A stretch of 64,000 bases of DNA from Streptomyces sp. NBRC 110035 (GTDB lineage Bacteria > Actinomycetota > Actinomycetes > Streptomycetales > Streptomycetaceae), in assembly GCF_000829695.1 (NCBI RefSeq), contig NZ_BBNN01000018.1, positions 392,849 to 456,848 on the forward strand, in the 5' to 3' direction. A program made the translations under genes and the position numbers. The notes under the pieces were generated by a model. The model was not told the origin of the DNA and did no database searches. It worked only from the letters and a program-made list of their open reading frames with translations. Positions 1 through 9,277 of this stretch are shown piece after piece; the stretch's first letter is position 1; the number at the start of each line of letters is the position of its first letter.

Positions 1-223
1 GGTGTCGCCCGGACCGGCCGGCCGCCACCGGTGGCGTCTCCCGCGGTGGGGAGTCCACCGGGTGGGGCGTCCACCGGTCGGGTGGGTGGGTTCCGGTCCT
101 GTCGGCCGGTGGAAGTCCCGGACCGTCCACGGGTTCACGGGTTCCCGGGCAGTGAGGCCGGACCGGCCGGTGCCGGAGGGCGGTGGTGGTGTCGCCCGGA
201 GCGGCCGGCCGCCACCGGCGACG
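1..223. repeat. Upstream GC-rich region with an imperfect direct repeat
   Basis: No gene with convincing start and ribosome-binding site is visible in the first 439 bases, although one frame stays open by GC bias. Bases 1-36 and 188-223 are near copies of each other: both begin GGTGTCGCCCGGA and share GCGGCCGGCCGCCACCGG or a close variant. This looks like a local duplication in non-coding sequence upstream of the hydrolase gene. Nothing shows a function. Confidence 0.45.
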
Positions 224-241
224 GCTTCCGGGCGTAGTGTC

Positions 242-295
242 CGTCGACCGCGTCGACCGCGTCGACCGCGTCGACCGCGTCGACCGCGTCGACCG
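242..295. repeat. Six tandem copies of a 9-bp unit (CGTCGACCG)
   Basis: Six perfect head-to-tail copies of CGTCGACCG, each containing the palindrome GTCGAC, end 144 bases before the start of the hydrolase gene. It is a simple satellite that probably varies in copy number between strains. There is no spacer structure, so it is not CRISPR-like. Confidence 0.85.
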
Positions 296-439
296 CGTGA
301 CCGAGCCCTCGGCAGCTCGGCGACCCGGCGTCCGGGCACCCCGGTTGCCGCCCGGCCCGGTGTCTCGGCGCACCCGGCCGTCCGGTCCCGTGCAACCGCC
401 GGGGTGGCCGGGCGGCCGGTCCGCCGGGACACTGAGTGG

Positions 440-1582
440 GTGCGTACTGTCAGAGCGACGGCCGCTGCCGTCACCGCCGTGATAGGGGCCTCCGCCGCCG
501 CCGCGGTGGCGGTCGGCAGGCTTGCCAGCGACGCAGCCCTCAAAGCGCCGCCGGGCAGACCCCTGCCCACCGAGCCCCGGCTCACCGTGCACGGCATCGC
601 CGCCGGACAGGTCACCCTCACCCGGCACCTCGCCGCGCTGCGGCCCGGCCGCTACGGCCTCGCCGGTGATAGCGCACACGCGGTCGTCGGACCCGTCCTG
701 GACGGCGTTCCGTCCTCCGCCGACACCGTCGTACGCCGGGTCGAACGCGTCGTACGGGGCACACTCGAGCCCGGCGACCGGGTCTGGTTCACCCCGAACC
801 TCTACGTCGGCGACCCGGGGACCGCCCTGGGCCTGGACCACACCGACGTGGACGTCCCCGGCGAACTCGGCCCTCTCCCCGCCTGGTTCGTGCCGGGCGT
901 CCGGGACACCTGGGTGCTGGCGGTGCACGGGCTCGGCACCACCCGGGAACACACCATGAACCTCATGGAGTTCCTGCACCGGCACCACTTCCCGGTGCTC
1001 GCCCCCGCCTACCGGGGCGACCGGGGTGCGCCGCGCTCGCCCGACGGCCTCAGCCACCTCGGCGAGACCGAGTGGCGCGACCTCGACGCGGCGATCAGGT
1101 ACGCGGTGGACGCCGGTGCCCGGCAGGTCGTCCTGCTCGGCTGGTCCACCGGCGCGACCATGGCGCTGCGCGCCGCCGCCCGCTCCGGGCTGCGCGACCA
1201 CGTCGCCGGGCTGGTCCTCGACTCCCCGGTGCTCAGCTGGGAATCGACCCTCCGGGCCCTCGCCACCGCCCGCCGTACGCCCGGCGCGCTGCTGCCGCTG
1301 GCGGTCCGCGCAGCCCAGGGCCGCACCGGCCATCTCGGCCACCACCACGGTGGTCATCACCCGGGCACCCCGGGGCCGGAGCGCGTCGGCGTTCCCACGC
1401 TGATCGTCCACGGCCCCGGCGACACGGTGGCCCCCTGGCTGCCCTCCCGCCGTCTGGCCGCCACCCAGCCCAACACGGTCACCCTGCACCCGGTCGACAA
1501 CGCTCCGCACGGCGCGATGTGGAACGCCGACCCGCACGCCTACGAAGAGGCGCTGCGCCGCTTCCTCACCCCTTTCATGTGA
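440..1582 (+). CDS. Alpha/beta hydrolase, membrane-anchored or exported
   Basis: A 380-aa protein of the alpha/beta-hydrolase superfamily. The nucleophile elbow is GWSTG (Ser about residue 230), preceded by an HGLGTTREHT oxyanion segment. The acid is likely in the C-terminal GDTVAP segment and the base in NAPHGAMW. The N-terminus has a short basic stretch then an Ala/Val-rich hydrophobic segment (residues about 5-28), which fits a signal anchor or uncleaved signal. I chose the GTG at 440 because the hydrophobic segment starts directly after it and everything upstream is low-complexity repeat. A His/Gly-rich loop (about residues 295-308) sits between core and cap. Substrate unknown; this fold covers esterases, lipases and peptidases. 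Confidence 0.8.
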   Translation: MRTVRATAAAVTAVIGASAAAAVAVGRLASDAALKAPPGRPLPTEPRLTVHGIAAGQVTLTRHLAALRPGRYGLAGDSAHAVVGPVLDGVPSSADTVVRRVERVVRGTLEPGDRVWFTPNLYVGDPGTALGLDHTDVDVPGELGPLPAWFVPGVRDTWVLAVHGLGTTREHTMNLMEFLHRHHFPVLAPAYRGDRGAPRSPDGLSHLGETEWRDLDAAIRYAVDAGARQVVLLGWSTGATMALRAAARSGLRDHVAGLVLDSPVLSWESTLRALATARRTPGALLPLAVRAAQGRTGHLGHHHGGHHPGTPGPERVGVPTLIVHGPGDTVAPWLPSRRLAATQPNTVTLHPVDNAPHGAMWNADPHAYEEALRRFLTPFM

Positions 1583-1880
1583 CCGCCGCGCACCGCGCCG
1601 GCCACCCCGGCGCCGGCCCGCGGGACGGCCGTGGCCGCCGCTCCCGCGGGCCACCGCCGGGATTCCGCTCCGCGGCGTGTCCCCGGCCTCTCCCGGCCCG
1701 TTTCCCTCCTCCGACCGCCCGTGCGCCCCGGTGCGTCGGCCTTCCCCTTCGCCGCGTATGACATTCCGTTTGGGTTTTCGGACCGTCAACCGCGAGACTG
1801 CACCCGTGACGTCCCGTATCCCGCGCGACTCCAGACTTCGACTTGTCCGCCCGCGACCCCTGGCCGCCGCCCCCAGGGCG

Positions 1881-3275
1881 ATGAACCAGCAACGCTCGCG
1901 CCGCCCCGCGCCACGCCCGCCGGAAGGCACACCGGCCCCTGCGGAGCTGGCCCGCATGGCGCGCTCCGGTCTGGCCGGTGCCGCCCGCGTCGCCCGCTGG
2001 GCCGACGCGGCCCTGGGCCCCGGCCGGGGCAGCGCCACCGCCGCCGGCCAGGCCATCCTCTCCGACGCGACCGCCGAATGGGCGGCCGACGAGTTGGGCC
2101 TGACCCCGGCTCAGGTCCGCGCCGACTGGGACACGGCCCGGCTCGCCGGCCTGGTCGAGGTGCACGGCGACACCGCCCGTCCCGGCTGGCGGCTGCGCGC
2201 CTGGAACCGCGACGACAGCGCCGTGCTGCGTGGCTGGGTCGCTCTGTTCGACGCCTGGTCGCTCGCCCACCCGGAGCCCGAGGGCCATGAGCCCGCCGCC
2301 GTGAGCGAGGTCGTCTCGGCCATGCCGCAGGTGCTCTCCTTCCTCCAGCTGTCGGCCGGCCCGGTTCCCGTCCCGCAGCTTCTCGACCTCCTGCAGCAGC
2401 GGGTCACCGAACTGCGTACGGAACGCTGCGAGGTCGACTACGGGCCCCGCTCCTCCGGCCCCGCCCACCCCGAGCCGTCGCCCGAGCCCCGGCTCGGACC
2501 GGCGGCGCCCGCCCTCGCGCCCGCCTCCGCCCCCACCGGGCCGGGTGCCGACGCCGCCGCGCTTGCCCCGCTCCTCGACTGGGCCCTGCGCGCCCTCGCC
2601 GCCGTGGGCGCTCTCACCTACGGCGAGGGACAGGCCACCCTCACCCCGCTCGGCAGCTGGGCGGTGTGGGTCAAGCTGGAGCAGATCTGCGTCGCCGCCC
2701 AGAGCCCCGCCGGAAACATCGAGCAGGGTGCCGAGGACATGCTCCGCGGCTGCGCCCAGCTGCGTCCCAACGCCGCCCGCGCCGAGTACCGCGCCTGGCT
2801 CGCCGCCCGGCCGGTGGGCAGCGCCGTCACCGAGCTGCTCGACGCCGCCCGCGGTGAGGACGCCCTGCTGCGCGGCCTCGCCTTCGAGGCGCTGCGGGTC
2901 GTCGGTGCCCCCGCCGAACCCGAGGTCCGCGCCGTCCACGACGAGCCGACCCTGCGGCCCTACGCCCTGCTGTGGCTCGCCGAGCACGACGGCGCCGACC
3001 CCGAGGAGGCCCACGAGGTCCTCACCCGGTCGGAGGCCACCTGGCTGTGGGTGGACACCGCCGCGGCGGTCGCCGACCACGGGGAGGCTCCGCTGCTGGT
3101 ACGGCATCTGGAGTCCGCGGTCCAGCCCACGGTCCCCGCGCTGCTGAACGAGGTGCGTGCCGTCGGACACCCGCGCACCGTCCAGGTCCTGGTCGCCCTG
3201 GCCGCCGCGCACCCCGATCCGGCCCTGGCCAAGGCCGTCCGCCGGGCCGCCTTCCAGGTGCACACCGGAAGCTGA
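1881..3275 (+). CDS. Conserved protein of unknown function
   Basis: A 464-aa protein from the ATG at 1881. An in-frame GTG at 1806 would add 25 residues, so the start is uncertain. The N-terminal third looks like winged-helix or tetratricoid helices (ILSDATAEWAADELGLTPAQ, then WDTARLAGLVEV). The middle has a Pro/Ala/Gly-rich linker (about residues 210-235). The C-terminal half is a run of Ala/Leu-rich helical repeats resembling HEAT repeats (LRPYALLWLAEHDG, VRAVGHPRTVQVLVALAAAH). There is no catalytic motif and no signal peptide, so it is probably cytoplasmic. A less GC-rich stretch near 1755-1830 may hold its promoter. It is followed by a strong terminator hairpin and a convergent gene, so it is likely transcribed alone. 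Confidence 0.7.
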   Translation: MNQQRSRRPAPRPPEGTPAPAELARMARSGLAGAARVARWADAALGPGRGSATAAGQAILSDATAEWAADELGLTPAQVRADWDTARLAGLVEVHGDTARPGWRLRAWNRDDSAVLRGWVALFDAWSLAHPEPEGHEPAAVSEVVSAMPQVLSFLQLSAGPVPVPQLLDLLQQRVTELRTERCEVDYGPRSSGPAHPEPSPEPRLGPAAPALAPASAPTGPGADAAALAPLLDWALRALAAVGALTYGEGQATLTPLGSWAVWVKLEQICVAAQSPAGNIEQGAEDMLRGCAQLRPNAARAEYRAWLAARPVGSAVTELLDAARGEDALLRGLAFEALRVVGAPAEPEVRAVHDEPTLRPYALLWLAEHDGADPEEAHEVLTRSEATWLWVDTAAAVADHGEAPLLVRHLESAVQPTVPALLNEVRAVGHPRTVQVLVALAAAHPDPALAKAVRRAAFQVHTGS

Positions 3276-3290
3276 CACCGGCACCCCGCG

Positions 3291-3326
3291 CGTCCCGCAG
3301 GACCGCCCGCGCGGTCCTGCGGGACG
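3291..3326. terminator. Hairpin terminator after the HEAT-like protein gene
   Basis: A perfect 16-bp stem (3291-3306 with 3311-3326) closed by a CCGC loop starts 15 bases after the stop codon. There is no T-tract, as usual in Streptomyces. The next gene converges on it from 3387, so it may act on both strands. Confidence 0.75.
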
Positions 3327-3386
3327 TCGGCCGTCCCGACGCTCCCCGCCCCTCGGCGCGGCCCTCGCCCGCGCAGCCCTCCCCGC

Positions 3387-3800
3387 TCACGCCCCCGTCT
3401 CGGGCGCGTACGTGCCGAAGCTCCAGATGGTGCCCTCGATGTCGCGGGCCATGTAGTCCCGCGAGCCGTAGTCCTGGTCCGTCGGGGGCATCAGGATCTC
3501 CGCGCCCTGCTCCACCGCCCGGCGGTGATGCGCGTCCACGTCGTCCACGACGACGTAGACCCCGACCGGGCCCGAGCCCTCCATCGCCTTGTCGAACGCG
3601 CTGCCGGTGCCCTTGGAGCCCAGCATCACCGCGCCGTTGCCCTGCACCAGTTCGGCGTGGGCCACACCGCCGCCCTCGTCCTCGTACACCGACAGTTCGG
3701 TGAACCCGAAGGCCTCGGTGAGCTGCCGGATCGCCGCCTTCGCGTCCGCGTACAGCAGGGTCGGAAAGACGCTCGGACGCCCGTCGCCCGTGCCTGCCAT
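3387..3800 (-). CDS. VOC-family (glyoxalase/bleomycin-resistance fold) protein
   Basis: A 137-aa single-domain VOC protein. It has the two expected beta-alpha-beta-beta-beta modules: VFPTLLYADAKAAIRQLTEAF at the start and VGVYVVVDDVDAHHRRAVEQG in the second half, then SRDYMARDIEGTIWSFGTY. The second module resembles the glyoxalase-like family often called PhnB-like. I chose the ATG at 3800 because AAGGGG lies 8 bases upstream; an ATG at 3806 is possible. Metal ligands cannot be assigned with confidence, so enzyme versus binding protein stays open. Monocistronic and convergent with the gene before it. Confidence 0.8.
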   Translation of the reverse strand: MAGTGDGRPSVFPTLLYADAKAAIRQLTEAFGFTELSVYEDEGGGVAHAELVQGNGAVMLGSKGTGSAFDKAMEGSGPVGVYVVVDDVDAHHRRAVEQGAEILMPPTDQDYGSRDYMARDIEGTIWSFGTYAPETGA

Positions 3801-3960
3801 GGGCATCACCCCTTGTGTCCCACAACCGGACAATCACCGGAAGATCGCCAGAAATTCGACCTGCCGCCCAGTCTGGCACCCCCCCACCGACAACGCCCCG
3901 GCCCGGCGGGCCGCCCGCACCGCACATCCGCGCGCCGGAAAAGAGGTTGCGCGGCCCCGT

Positions 3961-3966
3961 TAGAAT
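3961..3966 (+). promoter_or_regulatory. -10 element (TAGAAT) placing transcription start at the leader ATG
   Basis: TAGAAT ends 7 bases before the ATG at 3974, the spacing expected when transcription begins at the A of the start codon. No good -35 is visible. This suggests a leaderless transcript starting with the short MAILLAH frame, ahead of the ABC-F gene. Confidence 0.6.
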
Positions 3967-3973
3967 GGCTCCC

Positions 3974-3997
3974 ATGGCCATTCTCCTCGCGCATTAG
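3974..3997 (+). CDS. Seven-residue leader peptide (MAILLAH) of the ABC-F gene
   Basis: ATG-GCC-ATT-CTC-CTC-GCG-CAT-TAG encodes MAILLAH and ends 54 bases before the ABC-F start. It has no ribosome-binding site but sits exactly where a leaderless start is expected behind the TAGAAT box. Just after its stop is a small hairpin with a GGAA loop (4000-4011). Short hydrophobic leader peptides before antibiotic-resistance ABC-F genes are a known attenuation device in which a stalled ribosome frees the downstream gene. That role here is inferred from position and sequence alone. Confidence 0.5.
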   Translation: MAILLAH

Positions 3998-4051
3998 ACG
4001 GCGGGAACGCCCTCAGCCGCCCACCGCCACCCAACGCCCTGGAGCCTGTCC

Positions 4052-5650
<1,599 letters not shown>

Positions 5651-6021
5651 GCGGTTCCCGGGCCGCCGGGCCCCGGTGGGGACCGGTCGTCGGCGTGATT
5701 CACCGCGTATGGATCATTCGGCCCATCGGTGATCCATCATTCGTGTGAGATCTCCTCGTACCCAGGTGTGTCCTGCACCGATGTCGTGGCCGAGTCCCTG
5801 ATCGTCCGGGGCTCGGCCACGACACCGTTCTGACCTGGCACTTCACTGCGGAACCCGTCCGGTGGTGTGCGCGGCACCCCGTGGAATACGTCATTCCGTA
5901 TGTGGGGATGTGCTCCTGTCGTCACCACCTTGTCGCACGGGCCTTGCCGAATGGGTGGCCATCGGGCCCCAGAGGGGTGATCATGAGGGGACCAGAGCGC
6001 ACTTCCCATGAGGAGGCACGG
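5651..6021. other. Intergenic region carrying the gbn promoter and several GATC sites
   Basis: No gene is visible in these 371 bases. They hold GATC tetramers near 5711, 5731, 5748, 5800 and 5981, a 13-bp inverted repeat (separate entry) and a small overlapping palindrome around 5883-5900 built on GGAAT/ATTCC and ATACG/CGTAT. Gbn is known in S. coelicolor as a GATC-motif binding protein, so self-binding is plausible but unproven. Confidence 0.5.
5782..5824. terminator. 13-bp inverted repeat between the ABC-F gene and gbn
   Basis: TGTCGTGGCCGAG at 5782-5794 pairs perfectly with 5812-5824 across a 17-base loop that contains GATC. It lies 130 bases beyond the ABC-F stop, with no T-tract. It could terminate the ABC-F transcript or be a protein-binding site in the gbn regulatory region. 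Confidence 0.5.
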
Positions 6022-6243
6022 GTGGCCGAGACTCTGAAGAAGGGCAGCCGGGTGACCGGCGCCGCGCGCGACAAGCTCGCGGCAGACCTGAAGAAGAAGT
6101 ACGACGCCGGTGCGAGCATCCGGGCGTTGGCCGAGGAGACCGGCCGCTCGTATGGCTTTGTGCACCGCATGCTCAGTGAGTCGGGTGTCACGCTCCGAGG
6201 GCGTGGCGGGGCGACCCGGGGCAAGAAGGCCGCTTCGGCCTGA
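6022..6243 (+). CDS. gbn: Gbn, small Streptomyces nucleoid-associated protein
   Basis: A 73-aa basic protein. The GTG at 6022 has a perfect AGGAGG 5 bases upstream. The centre is a helix-turn-helix (YDAGASIRALAEETGRSYGF, then VHRMLSESGV), and the C-terminus is a basic Gly/Arg/Lys tail ending RGKKAASA. Length and sequence match what I recall of SCO1839/Gbn of S. coelicolor, a GATC-motif nucleoid-associated protein that affects development and antibiotic production. The following enoyl-CoA hydratase-like gene is in the same orientation, but a 148-base gap with its own less GC-rich region suggests a separate promoter. Confidence 0.85.
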   Translation: MAETLKKGSRVTGAARDKLAADLKKKYDAGASIRALAEETGRSYGFVHRMLSESGVTLRGRGGATRGKKAASA

Positions 6244-6391
6244 CCCTCCGGGCGCCCGCGACCCGAGGTGGCCACCCGGTCGGCCGACCGGCCGGGCGGG
6301 TGGTTACTGTGCAGTCACTTAGCTGTGCCGCAGGGCGGGCCCGGTCCCGCCGTACGGCACGGAGGACGACCGCACCCATCGGAGGCGCTCC

Positions 6392-7195
6392 ATGGCTTCG
6401 CCCGCCCAGGACCTTGGTCCCGTACTCGACAAGGACGGCGTACGGCTCACCGTCGACGACGCGATCGCCACGGTGACGCTGACCAACCCGGCCAAGCGCA
6501 ACGCGCAGAGCCCCGCTCTGTGGCGTGCGCTGACCGAGGCGGGCCGGCTGCTGCCGGGCTCCGTGCGTGTCGTGGTGCTCCGTGGCGAGGGCAAGTCCTT
6601 CTCCGCCGGGCTCGACCGCCAGATGCTCACCCCCGAGGGAATCGAGGGCGACCCGTCGTTCGTCGAGATGGCGCGCGGCAGTGAGGCCGATCTCGACGCG
6701 ACCATCGCCTCCTACCAGGAGGCGTTCACCTGGTGGCGGCGCAGCGACATCGTGTCCGTCGCGGCCGTGCAGGGGCATGCCATCGGGGCCGGTTTCCAGC
6801 TGGCCCTCGCCTGCGACCTGCGGGTCGTCGCCGACGACGTCCAGTTCGCCATGCGCGAGACCGGTCTGGGGCTGGTCCCGGACCTGACCGGCACGCATCC
6901 GCTGGTCGGGCTCGTCGGGTACGCCCGCGCGCTGGAGATCTGCGTGACCGGGCGGTTCGTCACCGCCGAGGAGGCCGTGCACACCGGACTCGCCAACATC
7001 GCCGTGCCCGGCGGCGAACTGGACGCGGCGGTACGGGACCTCGCGGCGGCACTGCTCGCCGCGCCCCGGGACGCCGTGATCGAGACGAAGGCGCTGCTGA
7101 GCGGTGCCACGGGGCGTACGTACGAGGAGCAGCGGGCCGCCGAGCGCGCGGCCCAGGGCCGCCGACTGCGGGACCTGGCCGGTCTCGGCGAATGA
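6392..7195 (+). CDS. Enoyl-CoA hydratase/isomerase family protein
   Basis: A 267-aa crotonase-fold protein. The oxyanion-hole signature SFSAGLDRQML (about residues 69-79) and the helix GHAIGAGFQLALACDL (about 128-143) are intact. The position of the first catalytic Glu of true hydratases cannot be confirmed; the segment after the second oxyanion loop reads MRETGLGLVPDLTGTHPL, so isomerase or hydrolase activity is equally possible. GGAGG stands 8 bases before the ATG. Just upstream is a near-perfect inverted repeat (GTTACTG and CAGTCAC, 6303-6318) that may be an operator. It ends at a bidirectional hairpin facing the next gene. Confidence 0.85.
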   Translation: MASPAQDLGPVLDKDGVRLTVDDAIATVTLTNPAKRNAQSPALWRALTEAGRLLPGSVRVVVLRGEGKSFSAGLDRQMLTPEGIEGDPSFVEMARGSEADLDATIASYQEAFTWWRRSDIVSVAAVQGHAIGAGFQLALACDLRVVADDVQFAMRETGLGLVPDLTGTHPLVGLVGYARALEICVTGRFVTAEEAVHTGLANIAVPGGELDAAVRDLAAALLAAPRDAVIETKALLSGATGRTYEEQRAAERAAQGRRLRDLAGLGE

Positions 7196-7203
7196 GCAGC
7201 CCG

Positions 7204-7223
7204 TGACGCTCCGACGAGCGTCA
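7204..7223. terminator. Hairpin shared by two convergent genes
   Basis: TGACGCTC (7204-7211) and GAGCGTCA (7216-7223) form a perfect 8-bp stem with a CGAC loop. It starts 8 bases after the crotonase stop and overlaps the stop codon of the minus-strand gene ending at 7221, so one hairpin probably ends both transcripts. Confidence 0.6.
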
Positions 7224-8027
7224 GTCGACCGCCGTGACCAGGACCGTCACCGTCGGGTGATCCTGCAGGGCGGCCGACACCGCCGAGCGGACCGCGCGGG
7301 CCACGTCCAGCGCCCGGTGGTCCGCTCCGACGGCGAGGTCCACGCGCGCGTGCCGGCCGGCCAGGGAGACGATGCCGGGCGCCTGCGGTGACGACGCCAG
7401 GTGCACCGCGCGGCCGAGCACGTCCGTCAGCCGGGAGACCCCCGGCACGGCGAGCGCGGCAGCGGCGACCCGGCCCTCGTCGGACCCACCGGCACCCGGG
7501 GCATCGGAAGGGGCACCGGTTCTGTCCTCGCGCGGAGCACCGGCCGGTCCGGTGGACGGTGCGGCTGCCGCTCCGTCAGCCGTGTCCTCCGCCCCGCCCT
7601 CCGTCGCAGGGCCCGCCGTCCCGGCCTCCGCGTCCAGCAACCCGGTCACCCGCAGGTCGACCTCCGTCACCACCAGTCCGATCCGCTCCGCCGCGGCCCG
7701 CGCCAACGCCGTCCGCAGCCGGTCCGCGGTCGCCGGCAGAGGCTGTGCCGCCGTGGCCGCGAACCGGGCCGTCACGTGCAGCGGGCCCGGCGGCAGGGCG
7801 CTGGGCGGAGGCGGCACCACCGGCTCACCGGCGTCCTGTGAAGCGGCGAGCGCGATCCGCAGACCGTCCAGGCGCACGTTCGGCTCGGCCCGCGCCACCG
7901 CGTGCCGCAGAACCTCCCCGGCGGCCCTCTCGGAGATCCACGCGCCGTCCCGCGGCCCGCCCAGCGGCAGAAGCCTGCCCAGCCCCAACCGCTGCCGCAC
8001 CGCCCGAGTCCATTCGTCCGCCGTCAT
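7221..8027 (-). CDS. Conserved Streptomyces protein of the Asp23 neighbourhood
   Basis: A 268-aa protein without signal or membrane segments. The N-terminal half (about 1-130) ends in a beta-rich stretch (ERIGLVVTEVDLRVTGLL). An Ala/Gly/Pro/Asp-rich linker (about 130-185) leads to a C-terminal domain with VSRLTDVLGRAVHLA and VDLAVGADHRALDVARAVRSA. That pattern resembles an Asp23/Gls24 domain, which also has repeated beta strands and a VA..VR.AV helix. Similar proteins carry the uninformative name 'nucleopolyhedrovirus P10 family'; I see no reason to link it to viruses. It is divergent from the asp23-like gene at 8117, and a palindrome lies between them. Function unknown, probably envelope-related from context. 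Confidence 0.7.
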   Translation of the reverse strand: MTADEWTRAVRQRLGLGRLLPLGGPRDGAWISERAAGEVLRHAVARAEPNVRLDGLRIALAASQDAGEPVVPPPPSALPPGPLHVTARFAATAAQPLPATADRLRTALARAAAERIGLVVTEVDLRVTGLLDAEAGTAGPATEGGAEDTADGAAAAPSTGPAGAPREDRTGAPSDAPGAGGSDEGRVAAAALAVPGVSRLTDVLGRAVHLASSPQAPGIVSLAGRHARVDLAVGADHRALDVARAVRSAVSAALQDHPTVTVLVTAVD

Positions 8028-8060
8028 TCCCCCAGCCTGCCGTATCCATGGCGCGCCACG

Positions 8061-8078
8061 CCGTATTGGCGCATACGG
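8061..8078. promoter_or_regulatory. Palindrome in the divergent promoter region of the Asp23 cluster
   Basis: CCGTAT (8061-8066) and ATACGG (8073-8078) form a perfect inverted repeat with a 6-base spacer, 34 bases from the minus-strand start and 39 bases from the plus-strand start. Its central position between divergent genes suggests an operator or overlapping promoters. No known consensus was recognised. Confidence 0.45.
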
Positions 8079-8116
8079 TGGTTCCCGTGGACGACGATCG
8101 GAAGGGACGTACGGCG

Positions 8117-8611
8117 ATGAGCGACACCACGGACGGCGGCTCCACGCGGGCCGCGGACCTCGAGAAGACCGGGCCGGACACCTCCGCGCGCAAAGGCCCC
8201 GGTGCCCGGCGCGGCGGAGGCGACGCCGCCACCCGGGGCCGTACCACGATCGCCGACGGTGTCGTGGAGAAGATCGCGGGCCTCGCCGCGCGGGACGTGT
8301 TCGGCGTGCACGCCATGGGCAGCGGCCTGTCCCGGACCTTCGGAGCCGTGCGCGACCGGGTGCCGGGCGGATCGAAGTCGGTGACCCGCGGAGTGAAGGT
8401 TGAGGTCGGCGAGGTGCAGACCGCGCTCGACCTGGAGATCATCGTCGACTACGGCGTCTCCATCGTCGACGTCGCCAAAGCCGTACGGGAGAACGTCGTC
8501 GCGGCGGTCGAGCGGATGACGGGCCTCGAGGTGGTCGAGGTCAACATCGCGGTGAGCGACGTGAAGCTGCCGGACGAGGAGGACGAGGAGTCGGAAAGCC
8601 GCCTCCAGTGA
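8117..8611 (+). CDS. Asp23/Gls24 family envelope stress protein
   Basis: A 164-aa protein. After a hydrophilic, probably disordered N-terminus (about 1-40) comes an Asp23 domain: TTIADGVVEKIAGLAARDVF, VKVEVGEVQTALDLEIIVDY, then VAKAVRENVVAAVERMTG and LEVVEVNIAVSDVKL. The tail is acidic (DEEDEESES). Asp23 proteins of Firmicutes line the inner membrane through AmaP, and an AmaP-like gene is the last of this cluster. The ATG at 8117 has GAAGGGA upstream. First gene of a run of five; the next has an 88-base gap, the rest overlap by 4 bases. Confidence 0.88.
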   Translation: MSDTTDGGSTRAADLEKTGPDTSARKGPGARRGGGDAATRGRTTIADGVVEKIAGLAARDVFGVHAMGSGLSRTFGAVRDRVPGGSKSVTRGVKVEVGEVQTALDLEIIVDYGVSIVDVAKAVRENVVAAVERMTGLEVVEVNIAVSDVKLPDEEDEESESRLQ

Positions 8612-8699
8612 GGAACCGCGCGGCGAATGGGTGTCCCCGGCCGCGAGGACGGCGAACCGCCGAGGAGTTCGAGGAGTTCGAGGAGCTGAGGAGCGCACC

Positions 8700-8885
8700 A
8701 TGAGCATGGCCGTGGCCGGCATGATCGCCGGCATGGCACTGGGCTTCGCCGGATACTTCGGCGGATTCGGTGCATTCTTGCTGGTGGCGGCCCTGGGCGC
8801 CATCGGTTTCGTTGTCGGGCGGTTCCTCGAGGGGGACCTGGAGTTCGGCGACTTCCTCCGTCCCCGTGACCATCGGCGGCGGTGA
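8700..8885 (+). CDS. Small membrane protein of the Asp23 cluster (DUF2273-like)
   Basis: A 61-aa protein that is mostly two membrane helices (MAVAGMIAGMALGFAGYFGG and FGAFLLVAALGAIGFVVGRF) with a charged C-terminus ending RPRDHRRR. The position between two Asp23 genes and the size fit the DUF2273-type small integral membrane proteins found beside asp23 elsewhere. Directly upstream, three near copies of a 9-bp unit (GAGGAGTTC, 8662-8688) give several purine-rich ribosome-binding options. Its stop overlaps the next start (GTGA). Likely a membrane anchor or scaffold. Confidence 0.75.
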   Translation: MSMAVAGMIAGMALGFAGYFGGFGAFLLVAALGAIGFVVGRFLEGDLEFGDFLRPRDHRRR

Positions 8886-9277
8886 CCCCCGTGGGACCGG
8901 TGCGCACGGGGGAGGCCGAAGCCGGGGACGCCCCGGCCGTCGTGGAGCCGCGTGAGCGCGGTGCGACCAGGATCGCCGACCGGGTGGTCGCGAAGATCGC
9001 CTCCCAGGCGGCCCGCGAGGCGGTCGGACCGCTGCCCCCGGACGCCGAGGCACCGTACGCCACGGTCGTCGTCCACCACGACGACACCGCGCGGGTCCGC
9101 GTCCATGTCGAACTCGGCTATCCCGGTGACATCGGCGGCCGGTGCGGAGAGGTGCGCCGACAGGTGACCGCACGGGTGTCCACGCTGGCGGGCATGCAGG
9201 TACCGGAAGTCGTCGTCCAGGTGGAGCGGCTGCATGTGGCGACGGCCCTCGACACGGCCCTGGGGAGGACCCGATGA
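8882..9277 (+). CDS. Second Asp23/Gls24 family protein
   Basis: A 131-aa protein with one Asp23 domain: ATRIADRVVAKIASQAAREA, then the strand pair YATVVVHHDDTARVRVHVEL, then VRRQVTARVSTLAGMQVPEV and VVQVERLHVA. It lacks the acidic tail of the first paralogue. The GTG start overlaps the preceding stop in GTGA, so translation is probably coupled. The paired Asp23 proteins, a small membrane protein and AmaP suggest a membrane-lining complex. Confidence 0.85.
   Translation: MTPVGPVRTGEAEAGDAPAVVEPRERGATRIADRVVAKIASQAAREAVGPLPPDAEAPYATVVVHHDDTARVRVHVELGYPGDIGGRCGEVRRQVTARVSTLAGMQVPEVVVQVERLHVATALDTALGRTR

Noticed and set aside
242..295. Possible CRISPR-like array
   Set aside because: The units are 9 bases and directly contiguous, without spacers.
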